A program made the position numbers and the translations under genes. A stretch of 64,000 nt of DNA from the NCBI RefSeq assembly GCF_026011715.1, contig NZ_BRVM01000001.1, positions 426,543 through 490,542 of the forward strand. Direction: 5' to 3'. This DNA is from Cytobacillus sp. NCCP-133 (GTDB lineage Bacteria > Bacillota > Bacilli > Bacillales > Cytobacillaceae). The notes under the pieces were generated by a model. It saw nothing but the letters and a program-made list of their open reading frames with translations, did not search any database and was not told the origin of the DNA. Below are positions 28,973 through 38,787 of this stretch, piece by piece (within the stretch, counting starts at the first letter, position 1; every line of letters starts with the position of its first letter).

Positions 28973-30538
28973 ATGTCCAAATTTCTGAAAGGTACCATGA
29001 TCCTTTTGGCTGCAGGCCTGGTGACCAGGGTCTTGGGGTTTATCAACCGGATTGTCATTGCCCGATTTATCGGAGAAGAGGGCGTCGGCCTTTATATGAT
29101 GGCTTTTCCTACCATGATTCTTGTTGTCACCATTACCCAGCTTGGCCTGCCGGTAGCCATTTCTAAAAACATTGCCGAAGCGGAAGCACGTGGAGATACG
29201 GCAAAAATCAAGAAAATATTAGTTGTATCATTAGCAGCTACTATTTCACTTTCTGTTATTTTTACTCCTGCTTTAATACTGCTTGCACCACTTCTATCAG
29301 AAACGTTATTTACCGATAAACGTACTCTTTGGCCCTTGATGGCCATAGCACCTGTCGTTCCGATCATTGCCATTTCATCTGTCATTAGGGGGTATTTTCA
29401 AGGAAGACAAAATATGAAGCCCGCTGCATACTCCCAGGTAATCGAACAAGTTGTCAGAATCAGCCTGATTGCCCTTATGACCAAAGCTTTTCTTCCGTAT
29501 GGGATTGAATATGCAGCTGCAGGAGCAATGCTGGCAGCTGTTGTTGGAGAGCTATCATCTCTCATTTATCTATTAACTACATTTAAATTAAAGAAGAAAT
29601 TTAGAGTTAGAAAACAATTTTTTAAATACGTGTATTCCGGCAAAAGTACGTTCAATGAACTAATGACGGTTGCACTGCCGACAACTGGAAGCAGAATGAT
29701 CGGTTCGGTGGCTTGGTTTTTTGAGCCGATTGTTGTTGCTCAGAGCCTTGCTCTTGCTGGTGTAGCTGCGATTACTGCGACGAAACAATACGGTGCACTA
29801 ACTGGTTTCGCCATGCCTCTACTTATGCTGCCGTCCTTTATTACTTACTCTTTGTCAACTTCCCTTGTCCCTGCAATTAGTGAAGCGAATTCCAAAAACA
29901 ATATGAGCCTAATTGAATACAGGCTCCAGCAGGCACTTCGATTTGCTTTTATTACCGGAGGATTGGCAGTAGTGGTCCTATATGTCCTTTCCGATCAATT
30001 GATGGAAGTAATGTATGGATCATCAAGCGGTTCACAGTTTATTAAATTAATGGCTCCATTTTTCCTTTTTTATTATTATCAAGGTCCCCTTCAGGCAACA
30101 TTACAGGCATTGAATCTAGCGAGGGCTGCGATGATCAATAGCTTGATTGGGGCAATCGTTAAAACAGCTGTCATTTTTCTGCTGGCAAGCCAGTCTGCTT
30201 TCGGCATAAACGGTGTGGCAATGGGCATATTGGTAGGCACAGTCCTTGTAACCCTGCTCCACTTTGCAACTGTTTTAAAAACCATTTCCTTTACCTTTTA
30301 TGTGTGGGATTATGTTAAAACGTTTATAGCAATGGGGTTTTCCGGGGGGATCGGCTTCTGGATGCTGAATCATATGCTTCCTCAAAGCATGAATACATCC
30401 ATAAGGGTCATTATCATATCAGCTGCCATTTTTGTGATTTACTTCTTGCTGTTATTAATCTTTGGGTTAATAAAAAAGGCTGAGCTTATTCGGATTCCAG
30501 TAGTTGGAAGGTTGCTTTCAAAACTTGCTTTTAAATAA
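28973..30538 (+). CDS. spoVB: Stage V sporulation protein SpoVB (MOP flippase)
   Basis: A 521-aa polytopic protein (about 14 helices) of the oligosaccharidyl-lipid flippase superfamily. SpoVB is needed for spore cortex peptidoglycan in B. subtilis, where it is made in the mother cell. The first helix is FLKGTMILLAAGLVTRVLGF, and the sequence continues with the family's GEEGVGLYMMAFP. AGGCAGGGAGTTGA precedes the ATG. A CATATAGT element 40 nt upstream resembles a sigma-E -10 box, but no matching -35 is clear. Confidence 0.94.
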   Translation: MSKFLKGTMILLAAGLVTRVLGFINRIVIARFIGEEGVGLYMMAFPTMILVVTITQLGLPVAISKNIAEAEARGDTAKIKKILVVSLAATISLSVIFTPALILLAPLLSETLFTDKRTLWPLMAIAPVVPIIAISSVIRGYFQGRQNMKPAAYSQVIEQVVRISLIALMTKAFLPYGIEYAAAGAMLAAVVGELSSLIYLLTTFKLKKKFRVRKQFFKYVYSGKSTFNELMTVALPTTGSRMIGSVAWFFEPIVVAQSLALAGVAAITATKQYGALTGFAMPLLMLPSFITYSLSTSLVPAISEANSKNNMSLIEYRLQQALRFAFITGGLAVVVLYVLSDQLMEVMYGSSSGSQFIKLMAPFFLFYYYQGPLQATLQALNLARAAMINSLIGAIVKTAVIFLLASQSAFGINGVAMGILVGTVLVTLLHFATVLKTISFTFYVWDYVKTFIAMGFSGGIGFWMLNHMLPQSMNTSIRVIIISAAIFVIYFLLLLIFGLIKKAELIRIPVVGRLLSKLAFK

Positions 30539-30540
30539 CA

Positions 30541-30575
30541 AAAAGGCTGCTTAGTTTTGACAAGGCAGCCTTTTG
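30541..30575 (+). terminator. Terminator downstream of spoVB
   Basis: AAAAGGCTGC and GCAGCCTTTT form a perfect 10-bp stem around a 14-nt loop, ending in a T run. It may also serve the convergent DUF421 gene. Confidence 0.85.
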
Positions 30576-30583
30576 TTTGTACT

Positions 30584-31234
30584 CTATTTCCTCTCATCCA
30601 TCATGTCTACATAGAACTGGCCATTTTCATAACTGCAGAAAGAAATTTTGGGTATCTCTTTATATCCTTGTTTTCGAAGCTCCTGCCGAAGCCAAAAATC
30701 ACTTTTGCTGATTTTTTCAAGATTTGATTTTTGAATAGCACCATCAATAATTAAAGGAATTGTAATTCCGCCATCTTTACTGTCTTTTTTCTCAAACACC
30801 GATAAAGTTCCGGATGATTCAAGTATAGCAAATTCAACATCAGAGATTTTGGCTATATCTTTTTCTCTCAGCTGCAGCAGAAGATCATCAAAGTTATACC
30901 GCTGTTTTCGCATAGCATTTTCGTCTATTTTCCCTTTGTTAATAATGATAGTCGGTTTCCCATCCACCACATCCCGGAATGTTTTGCTCTTAAGGGAAAA
31001 CACAGCTAATACAATTTGAACGATCATTAAAAGAAGCATCGGCAAGACGTTCTTAAGGATTTGGGAATCTGGGTTTTCAATTGCCACCACCGCAAGCTCC
31101 GCAATCATGATATAAACCACCAAATCCAGAATGCTAAGTTCTCCAATCTCCCTTTTGCCCATCAATCTAAATATCAAAAGAATGACTGCATATAGAAATA
31201 AAGTTCTAATTATAATCATTAAATATTCTTCCAC
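30584..31234 (-). CDS. DUF421 family membrane protein (YrbG-like)
   Basis: A 216-aa protein with three N-terminal helices (LMIIIRTLFLYAVILLIFRLMGKREIGELSILDLVV...) and a cytoplasmic two-part DUF421 domain (GKPTIIINKGKID near 107, then the C-terminal segment with SDFWLRQELRKQGY). Relatives such as YetF and YdfS are membrane proteins of unclear function in spore formation or germination. The frame is open to 31315. I chose GTG 31234 because AAAAGGGG lies 10 nt upstream and the N-terminus MEEYLMIIIRTLF then matches the family; ATG 31219 is the alternative. Confidence 0.85.
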   Translation of the reverse strand: MEEYLMIIIRTLFLYAVILLIFRLMGKREIGELSILDLVVYIMIAELAVVAIENPDSQILKNVLPMLLLMIVQIVLAVFSLKSKTFRDVVDGKPTIIINKGKIDENAMRKQRYNFDDLLLQLREKDIAKISDVEFAILESSGTLSVFEKKDSKDGGITIPLIIDGAIQKSNLEKISKSDFWLRQELRKQGYKEIPKISFCSYENGQFYVDMMDERK

Positions 31235-31445
31235 TGAAACAGCACCCCTTTTGATGCAATCTTTATTATTCTTTCGCAAATGCGTGTTATTTATGAAATT
31301 TTTCTCAGATCCCATTGCAGAATCATCGCAATTTTTTATATTCTAATTTTCCTTTGCCTGAATATGCTTGTACTAGGGAAAAAGCTGAAAAGCTGCGTGG
31401 CTTTCAGGCTATTCCAATTCATATTTCAGAAGGGAGAGGGGAAAT

Positions 31446-31832
31446 ATAGAAGATTCAAAGAATTTAGGGAGTGCCGTGCTCTATGGAATCATTGGGATTT
31501 TTGCCATCGCCATTGCAGGCAGTCTTATTTTTTCGCTGCTGCTGCGTTTCACATCACTTCAGGAGTCATCCTTACAGTATATTATTACAGCTGTTTCATT
31601 TGTTTCACTATTTGCTGGGGGATTTGTTTCCGGCGGAAAAGGTAAGCAAAAGGGCTGGCTGCTTGGAGGATTGACCGGTCTAGTCTACACGTTAATCATT
31701 TTCCTTTTTCAATATTTGGGGCATGACAGCTTATTTTCTATGGAACAAATTATTTATCATACATGTTTCATGCTCACTGCCATGATGGGCGGTATACTCG
31801 GTGTGAACCTGAATTCAAAAAGGACAGCATAA
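31446..31832 (+). CDS. TIGR04086 family membrane protein (YrzE-like), ATA start proposed
   Basis: A small protein of four membrane helices (IIGIFAIAIAGSLIFSLLL; AVSFVSLFAGGFVSGG; LLGGLTGLVYTLIIFLF; CFMLTAMMGGILGV), function unknown. No ATG, GTG or TTG is near its strong ribosome site GGGAGAGGGG (31432-31441). An ATA at 31446 is in frame and gives MEDSKNLGSAVLYG, an N-terminus like the MExxKxxGSAVLxG pattern I recall for this family. The only ordinary start, GTG 31476, would shorten it by 10 residues and has just 4 nt to a weaker AGGGAG. The start remains uncertain. Confidence 0.75.
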   Translation: MEDSKNLGSAVLYGIIGIFAIAIAGSLIFSLLLRFTSLQESSLQYIITAVSFVSLFAGGFVSGGKGKQKGWLLGGLTGLVYTLIIFLFQYLGHDSLFSMEQIIYHTCFMLTAMMGGILGVNLNSKRTA

Positions 31833-31834
31833 GA

Positions 31835-31858
31835 CAAGCCCCTCTAAGAGGCGTTTTT
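31835..31858 (+). terminator. Weak terminator after the YrzE-like gene
   Basis: CCTC and GAGG around TAA, followed by a T6 run. The stem is short. Confidence 0.4.
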
Positions 31859-31869
31859 TCCTTCTGAAA

Positions 31870-31976
31870 GGGATGGGCTTATGACCCCGAGTCCCTAGGA
31901 GCCGCAATTAGACAGGCTTGTGGCCTTGAGGGGGTGGAGCCTGGAGCTAGACAGTTATCAAAGTTCAAAAGGATAT
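31870..31976. repeat. Family B intergenic repeat (copy B1)
   Basis: The block GGAGCTAGACAGTTATCAAA near 31949 and the upstream GGCTTATGACC and GAGCC blocks are shared with the copy at 47.2 kb (GGAGCTAGACAGTTCTCTAA). No frame is open through it. Confidence 0.65.
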
Positions 31977-31989
31977 AAATTCTGATATT

Positions 31990-32031
31990 AAAAGAAAGAA
32001 GAAGGCCTCAAATATGGACCTTCTTCTTTTT
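31990..32031 (-). terminator. Terminator downstream of yajC
   Basis: AAGAAGAAGG (31996-32005) pairs with CCTTCTTCTT (32019-32028). T-rich sequence follows on both strands. Confidence 0.75.
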
Positions 32032-32036
32032 CAATA

Positions 32037-32321
32037 TTAAGATTTAGCCAAAGCATCGCCAGTTGCTTGCGTTACTTCGCGAATAGCTGCGCGATCATAT
32101 GTAAGACGGCTGCCGTCACCGCATTTAATGACTACTTTATCTTCGTCGATTGCATCCACGAACCCATGAAGGCCGCCGATTGTTACAACCTTATCTCCCT
32201 TTTTCAAATCGCTTTGCATCCGCTGAACTGACTTTTGACGTTTTTGCTGCGGACGAATTAATAGGAAATAGAATAAAACAAACATTAGCAATAATGGTCC
32301 TAATGTTCCTAATAGCTCCAT
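32037..32321 (-). CDS. yajC: Preprotein translocase subunit YajC
   Basis: A 94-aa protein with one N-terminal membrane helix (LLGTLGPLLLMFVLFYFLLI) followed by RPQQKRQK and a small soluble domain (GDKVVTIGGLHGFVDAID). YajC associates with SecDF near the SecYEG channel. The frame extends to 32399, but ATG 32321 has AAAGGGGGGAAAACA before it. It lies 87 bp downstream of tgt. Confidence 0.95.
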   Translation of the reverse strand: MELLGTLGPLLLMFVLFYFLLIRPQQKRQKSVQRMQSDLKKGDKVVTIGGLHGFVDAIDEDKVVIKCGDGSRLTYDRAAIREVTQATGDALAKS

Positions 32322-32408
32322 TGTTTTCCCCCCTTTCAAACATTGTCCACCTTTAGGAAAAAAGCAATCAAGCGCTTTTCCAAAAAATTGAACACTCATT
32401 TTTAGTTA

Positions 32409-33644
<1,236 letters not shown>

Positions 33645-33648
33645 TTAA

Positions 33649-34677
33649 TTACAGTATGAGCATGGCATCTCCAAAACTGAAAAAGCGATAGCGCTCCTCT
33701 ACAGCCTTATTATAGGCATTCAATACATTCTCCCTTCCCGCTAAAGCACTAACAAGCATAATCAGTGTCGATTTTGGCAAATGGAAGTTTGTAATCATAC
33801 CATCAATCGCTTTAAATTCGTAGCCCGGATAAATAAAAATGTCGGTCCAGCCGCTGGCTTCCTCAAACCTTCCATTATGGGCAGATGCGATTGTTTCCAA
33901 TGTCCTGGTGGAAGTTGTACCTACACTGATAATTCTTCCTCCTTGTTCCCGGACTTCATTCAAGAGCCTAGCTGTACCTTCAGTAACCTGATAAAATTCT
34001 GCATGCATTTCATGCTCATTTAAGTCTTCTACACTAACTGGCCTGAATGTTCCAAGTCCGACATGCAGAGTAATAAAAGCAATATGCACACCCATTTCTT
34101 TGATTTCATCAAGGAGCTCCTCCGTAAAATGAAGGCCCGCTGTCGGAGCTGCCGCCGAACCTCTTTCACGGGCAAAAACCGTCTGGTAACGCTCCCGGTC
34201 ATCTAGCTGTTCTTTAATATATGGAGGCAAAGGCATCTCGCCTAATTGCTCCAGAACTTCATAAAAAATCCCTTCATATTTAAACTCCAAAACTCTGCCG
34301 CCATGTTCAGAAGTCCCCGTGCATACAGCAGTCAGGCTGCCATTGCCAAACGTTATTTCTGTTCCTTCTTTTACCCTCTTTGCCGGCTTGATTAGTGTTT
34401 CCCAGGCATCGCCATCAAGCTGTTTCAAAAGGAGCACTTCAATTTTTGCACCAGTTCCTAATTTTTCTCCAAACAGCCTGGCAGGAAGAACTCGGGTGTC
34501 ATTTAATACAAGGCAATCCCCAGATTTCAAGTGATCCTTTATATCCTTAAAAACACTATGCTGAATTTCGCCGTTTTTTTTATCAAGGACCATAAGCCTG
34601 CTGCTTGTCCGTTCAGCCAAAGGCGTCTGTGCAATTAACTCCTCCGGCAAATGGAAATCAAATAAATCTACTTTCAT
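33649..34677 (-). CDS. queA: S-adenosylmethionine:tRNA ribosyltransferase-isomerase QueA
   Basis: A 342-aa enzyme that transfers and rearranges the ribose of SAM onto preQ1-tRNA, giving epoxyqueuosine. The N-terminal [20 protein letters not shown], the [14 protein letters not shown] motif and the [16 protein letters not shown] motif are all intact. It has the same length as the B. subtilis protein. Located 100 bp upstream of tgt and 117 bp downstream of ruvB on one strand. Confidence 0.97.
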   Translation of the reverse strand: MKVDLFDFHLPEELIAQTPLAERTSSRLMVLDKKNGEIQHSVFKDIKDHLKSGDCLVLNDTRVLPARLFGEKLGTGAKIEVLLLKQLDGDAWETLIKPAKRVKEGTEITFGNGSLTAVCTGTSEHGGRVLEFKYEGIFYEVLEQLGEMPLPPYIKEQLDDRERYQTVFARERGSAAAPTAGLHFTEELLDEIKEMGVHIAFITLHVGLGTFRPVSVEDLNEHEMHAEFYQVTEGTARLLNEVREQGGRIISVGTTSTRTLETIASAHNGRFEEASGWTDIFIYPGYEFKAIDGMITNFHLPKSTLIMLVSALAGRENVLNAYNKAVEERYRFFSFGDAMLIL

Positions 34678-34729
34678 GATGTCACCCTATCTGTTATTCA
34701 TACTTTAACTACTCGCGCCCATCACCATG

Positions 34730-34790
34730 AGCCATTTACTATGTCCAGCTTCCAGATTTCTTGATCGAGAGGCTTCCACTTAGCTATTCC
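34730..34790. repeat. Possible fragment of a family B repeat
   Basis: GTCCAGCTTCCAG and GATCGAGAGGCTTCC resemble, in inverted order, blocks of family B elements. Short and degenerate; it lies between ruvB and queA. Confidence 0.3.
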
Positions 34791-34793
34791 CAC

Positions 34794-35795
34794 TCAATCG
34801 GCAGGTACCTCCATTTGGAAATGGTGGTACACCAAATCGGTTACGATTCTTCCTCTCGGTGTCCGCTGAAGAAAACCAATCTGCAGTAAATATGGTTCGT
34901 ATACGTCTTCAATTGTATGTGCTTCTTCCCCAATCGTTGCAGCAATTGTTTCAAGGCCAACTGGTCCTCCGCGGAACTTCTCAATAATCCCTCTTAATAA
35001 TTTATGGTCAATATGGTCGAGCCCTAAACGGTCAACCTGAAGTAGCTCCAGGGCTTCCTTGGCAAGTTCTTCATCCACATTGCCATTTGCTTTAACCTGT
35101 GCAAAATCCCGGACCCGGCGCAAAAGCCTGTTTGCAATTCTCGGTGTGCCTCTTGATCGTCTCGCTACCTCGATTGCAGCTTTTCCATCAATCCTTGTGT
35201 CCAAAACCTCGGCAGTACGGACCACAATATCTGTCAACTGCTCTTCTGAATAATATTCAAGCCTGCTGAGAACGCCAAAGCGGTCTCGTAATGGAGCAGA
35301 TAATGATCCTGCCCTGGTAGTTGCTCCGACGAGGGTAAATGGAGGCAAATCAAGTCTAACTGATCTCGCACTAGACCCCTTTCCTATAACAATGTCCAAG
35401 CAAAAATCCTCCATTGCCGGATAAAGAACTTCTTCAATTGAACGGGGCAGACGGTGTATTTCATCTATAAAGAGCACATCGCCTGGTTCCAAGGCAGTCA
35501 GAATGGCCGCCAAATCCCCTGGTCTTTCAATAGCCGGACCTGCAGTTGTTCTGATATTGACACCCATCTCATTTGCAATAATAGAACCCAGCGTCGTTTT
35601 CCCTAAGCCTGGAGGTCCATAAAGGAGGACATGATCCAAAGTTTCCTCGCGAATCCTTGCAGCTTTAATAAAAATCTCAAGGTTTTCCTTTATTTTATCC
35701 TGTCCGATATACTGTTTAAGTGTTTGCGGACGGAGACTTTGTTCAAATGACATATCTTGAAGATCTGCTTCACCGGAAATGATCCGGTCTTCCAT
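34794..35795 (-). CDS. ruvB: Holliday junction branch-migration ATPase RuvB
   Basis: A 333-aa AAA+ motor. The N-terminus [19 protein letters not shown] leads into Walker [12 protein letters not shown] (about 58-68), Walker [13 protein letters not shown] (about 108), sensor 1 [11 protein letters not shown], the [18 protein letters not shown] segment and the winged helix ending QRTPRGR. ATG 35795 with AAGGTGATAAGT upstream is preferred over the upstream codons. It is 53 bp from ruvA and they form one unit. Confidence 0.97.
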   Translation of the reverse strand: MEDRIISGEADLQDMSFEQSLRPQTLKQYIGQDKIKENLEIFIKAARIREETLDHVLLYGPPGLGKTTLGSIIANEMGVNIRTTAGPAIERPGDLAAILTALEPGDVLFIDEIHRLPRSIEEVLYPAMEDFCLDIVIGKGSSARSVRLDLPPFTLVGATTRAGSLSAPLRDRFGVLSRLEYYSEEQLTDIVVRTAEVLDTRIDGKAAIEVARRSRGTPRIANRLLRRVRDFAQVKANGNVDEELAKEALELLQVDRLGLDHIDHKLLRGIIEKFRGGPVGLETIAATIGEEAHTIEDVYEPYLLQIGFLQRTPRGRIVTDLVYHHFQMEVPAD

Positions 35796-35848
35796 ACTTA
35801 TCACCTTCTTCACGTATCAGCATTAGCCAGCGGCGGTTCTAGGGGAAA

Positions 35849-36463
35849 TTATAGATTTAAAAGCTTCTGAAGAGCCTTCTTTATGTACTGATCTGTTGTA
35901 AGCTTCTCCTTTTTTAGATCAGGAGTGATCTTTTTCAATTCCTTATCTGAATAGCCCAGCGCTTTCAGTGCAAGCAACGCCTCTTCAAGATCAGCTGAAC
36001 CGCCACTTTTTTCAAAAACGATTTTATCTGCTGAGAATAAATCAGGGAAAAAGTCAGGTACGATATCAGGCAGTTTCCCTTTAAGGTCAAGAATCATTTG
36101 CCTTGCCGTTTTCTTTCCAACGCCAGGAAACTTAACAAGAAATGCTTCATCCTCTTTCTCAATTGCCTGGACCACCTGTTCGGGTTCACCTGAAGCCAAA
36201 ATCGCAAGAGCTCCCTTAGGTCCGATGCCTGTGACATTCAGCAGCTTTGTAAACAATGTCTTTTCCTCTCTCGAATGAAAACCGTACAAAGCCATGATAT
36301 CTTCTCTTACATAATGGTATGTATAAATTCTGACTTCCTGCCCAAACTCTGGAGTATAACTAAATGGATTAGGCGCTAATATTTGATAGCCAATCCCGTT
36401 ATTTTCAATAACAACATATTCCGGTCCGATGTACTCTAATTTACCTTTTACAAATTCTAACAA
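35849..36463 (-). CDS. ruvA: Holliday junction DNA-binding protein RuvA
   Basis: A 204-aa tetrameric junction-binding protein: an OB-fold (1-63), two helix-hairpin-helix motifs ([16 protein letters not shown] about 71-86, [16 protein letters not shown] about 107-122) and the C-terminal UBA-like domain that contacts RuvB (about 155-204). Preceded by AAAGGTATTG on the minus strand and followed by ruvB. Confidence 0.96.
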   Translation of the reverse strand: MLEFVKGKLEYIGPEYVVIENNGIGYQILAPNPFSYTPEFGQEVRIYTYHYVREDIMALYGFHSREEKTLFTKLLNVTGIGPKGALAILASGEPEQVVQAIEKEDEAFLVKFPGVGKKTARQMILDLKGKLPDIVPDFFPDLFSADKIVFEKSGGSADLEEALLALKALGYSDKELKKITPDLKKEKLTTDQYIKKALQKLLNL

Positions 36464-36599
36464 TACCTTTCGCTCCCCTGATATAGCTGTATCTCATTGT
36501 ACCATACAATAATTAAGGCACGAAGAAAAAAGTTGCGGTATTCATGAAATCTTAAATATAATGATGGAGGTTTTAAATAAATTGACTGGAGGTCATGAA

Positions 36600-37109
36600 T
36601 TGAAGAAACTATTCGCACTATTTACCCTTTTCCTTTTGCTTTTCGCTGTTGCGGGTTGCACATCCACCGAAGAAAAAACAGAAGAGCCTGAGACTGAAGC
36701 AAACGCTGGAATGACAGATGAAGATAAATCAAAATTTTATAATTCTGTCCGTGTTGGTGAGCTTAAAGTAAATGAAGTATTTCATAAAGAAATGGCTGCA
36801 GATGAAACAACGCCCGTGATCAATGCAAGTTTTGCAGATGAGCAATCAGCAGTTGCCTTCCTTGCCAAGTACTATAGCAAAGATGTGGCTAAAGAAATAT
36901 ATACACACTACGCAACCAATCAAAAGACTGAAGATGGCGAAATGATCGTAAATGAAGAACCCTACTTCTCTCCTTCCGTACTAGATACAACAATGGAAGA
37001 GGCTGAAGTCAGCGGAGATCTTAACGAAGCAACCGTAAAAGCAGGAAAATACTCATATCAACTAGAGCTGCTGGATAGTGGTTACTTGATAACAAACATT
37101 GAAAAATAA
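36600..37109 (+). CDS. Predicted lipoprotein of unknown function
   Basis: A 169-aa secreted lipoprotein. The signal peptide KKLFALFTLFLLLFAVAGC has a lipobox (VAGC) with the lipidated cysteine near residue 19, followed by a Ser/Thr/Glu linker (TSTEEKTEEPE). The mature part is acidic and hydrophilic, with no domain I recognise. TTG 36600 is chosen because GGAGG lies 7 nt upstream; an ATG at 36561 does not give a signal peptide at its N-terminus. It is the only plus-strand gene between ruvA and bofC and has no counterpart at this site in B. subtilis that I know of. Confidence 0.8.
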   Translation: MKKLFALFTLFLLLFAVAGCTSTEEKTEEPETEANAGMTDEDKSKFYNSVRVGELKVNEVFHKEMAADETTPVINASFADEQSAVAFLAKYYSKDVAKEIYTHYATNQKTEDGEMIVNEEPYFSPSVLDTTMEEAEVSGDLNEATVKAGKYSYQLELLDSGYLITNIEK

Positions 37110-37118
37110 AATTTTTTT

Positions 37119-37150
37119 CCCGTCCTTTATAAGAAAGACGGGCATTTTAT
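37119..37150 (+). terminator. Terminator downstream of the lipoprotein gene
   Basis: CCCGTC and GACGGG pair around a 12-nt loop and are followed by CATTTTATT. Confidence 0.6.
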
Positions 37151-37151
37151 T

Positions 37152-37197
37152 GCAAATTAATGGCAGGCCGGCGCAAGCCAGTCTGCCATTAATTTGC
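37152..37197 (-). terminator. Long perfect stem at the bofC 3' end
   Basis: GCAAATTAATGGCAG (37152-37166) and CTGCCATTAATTTGC (37183-37197) form a perfect 15-bp inverted repeat whose arm holds the bofC stop codon. A 6-bp inner stem is possible in the loop. No T run follows, so termination or mRNA protection are both possible. Confidence 0.55.
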
Positions 37198-37749
37198 CTG
37201 CTTTTCTTCTGTAGAATAACTTTTAAATGTTTCAAGCACTTCTACATACCGATCTTTTGTCATAATTGGAATGCCTTTTTTCAGTTCTTCGCATTTAGTG
37301 CTTTCCAGTTTTCCTAAATCAATTTGAAAAAAAGACTGGATAATGTTTGTCCTTTGCGGGCGGCCATTAAATATGGTTAAGGTTCCGTCATCTGTAATTC
37401 CAAAATAGCCATTTGCTTTTAATAATGGAGAAATATCATCCATTTGCCTGCGAAACACCATATTATCTATATCCATTTCAACAAGCTGCCATTGATCATA
37501 TTTAGCCCAAAAATCTTCCATCGTCCAAACCGTTTCCTCTATCGTTTCCTGGCTCACTTCTCCATCCAGGTATACTCTTTCCAACATAACCTTCATTTGA
37601 AGCGGACCTTTAATGGGCTTATCGCTGTTCTCCGGTTGCCCCTCATTGGCAAAATAGCCTGCCATGCAGGCAAGGGGGCTTCCCTCTGTATAAAAGAAAA
37701 TCATAATGACCGCCATTTGAATAATGAACAAACCCCGCATGGTTCTCAT
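37189..37749 (-). CDS. bofC: BofC, forespore regulator of sigma-K processing
   Basis: A 186-aa secreted protein. After a signal sequence (about residues 1-27) come the BofC N-terminal and C-terminal domains: LERVYLDGEVSQETIEE, MEDFWAKYDQWQLVE, VFRRQMDDISPLLKANGYFG and IQSFFQIDLGKLES. BofC of B. subtilis inhibits the SpoIVB protease in the intermembrane space and so delays sigma-K activation; it is made under sigma-G. GAGGTGATCGATT precedes the ATG. Its target genes' partner SpoIVFA/B lies at 54-55.6 kb. Confidence 0.92.
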   Translation of the reverse strand: MRTMRGLFIIQMAVIMIFFYTEGSPLACMAGYFANEGQPENSDKPIKGPLQMKVMLERVYLDGEVSQETIEETVWTMEDFWAKYDQWQLVEMDIDNMVFRRQMDDISPLLKANGYFGITDDGTLTIFNGRPQRTNIIQSFFQIDLGKLESTKCEELKKGIPIMTKDRYVEVLETFKSYSTEEKQAN

Positions 37750-37928
37750 AATCGATCACCTCAAATAAAATGTTACTTCTGCAAAAGCATCCATTACGCA
37801 ATTTTCACCATATGCTCTATATTCCTAGTATGACCAATATTTTCTTGTTTATCCTGCCATAATTTAATAAGGTACTAAATGAAAAGGAGCAAAGCGCAAT
37901 GGCTTTACTCCCTTATCCAGAATCCAAA

Positions 37929-38678
37929 TTAACTTTCTTTACGGAATAGATTTTTTAAATCCCAATCAATCTGTTCTCTTGGCCCGCCGTCCCGCAGGTT
38001 ATTGTCAATGTTTCTTAGCCTGCTGAATGTACCCTCATCCGTAACGACTGTCGTTGATCTCCCGCGAAGGTAGGGCTGAACCGCTTCGTGGATGGCTGCT
38101 TTTGTCTTCTCTTCCTTGCTGTAATCCGCAAGGTCCACAGCAATCAGCACATTGCTGCCATAAGTTACTGAGCGGACATCCTCTACATTAGGTACAGAAG
38201 CAGTTACATCACCAATTTTTTCAGCGAGTTCACCTTCGTAAGCCTGGTAATACGAACTTTTGGCTTTGCGTGTGTTATCGTCAAGATGTCCATGGTAATT
38301 TGCATCACTATGGCTAAAACGGTTATCTTTTTGATAGAAATTACGGTCCCTGTCAGCAAGTGGTACAGTAGGGTTCCCGGTATTTTCATTCCTGACCCGA
38401 AGTGCATTTCTGTTATTGTTGCGATTGTAGCCATTATTCCTTCCTTCAACGCCCAAAGTATGGTCCATTATTTCTGTAAGCGGTCCATCGTTATCTGCTC
38501 CGTCTTCAACTCGAGCATTTCCTCCGCGGTTTCCATGGTTTTCATTTGAATAATAGCCCATCGGCTGCCCCTGTTCATTGTATCGATCCTGAACTGCGGT
38601 TTCATCGTTTGTTCCGCAGCCTGTTAATCCCATCGACATGATGGCAGCCAGCGGCACTGCAATTAACTTCTTGTGCAA
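37929..38678 (-). CDS. coxA: YhcN/YlaJ-family sporulation lipoprotein (CoxA-like)
   Basis: A 249-aa spore lipoprotein. Signal peptide with lipobox LTGC at about residues 15-20, an Asn/Gly/Arg-rich linker (about 30-130), then the YhcN/YlaJ domain (IGDVTASVPNVEDVRSVTYGSNVLIAVDL, about 155-230). I chose TTG 38678, which follows GGGAGGTTTTTCGC. In B. subtilis coxA (yrbB), a spore cortex/inner membrane protein, lies at this place next to safA, so the orthology rests on domain plus position. A kinase-like gene is inserted between it and safA. Confidence 0.8.
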   Translation of the reverse strand: MHKKLIAVPLAAIMSMGLTGCGTNDETAVQDRYNEQGQPMGYYSNENHGNRGGNARVEDGADNDGPLTEIMDHTLGVEGRNNGYNRNNNRNALRVRNENTGNPTVPLADRDRNFYQKDNRFSHSDANYHGHLDDNTRKAKSSYYQAYEGELAEKIGDVTASVPNVEDVRSVTYGSNVLIAVDLADYSKEEKTKAAIHEAVQPYLRGRSTTVVTDEGTFSRLRNIDNNLRDGGPREQIDWDLKNLFRKES

Positions 38679-38787
38679 GCGAAAAACCTCCCTCGCTAAT
38701 ATTACAAGCCTTGAGCAATTTTGCTCCTTCATAGCTTGTGAGCAGAGAGGGGGTTTCATTCTGTCATTTACGTCCAATTTCAATTAG

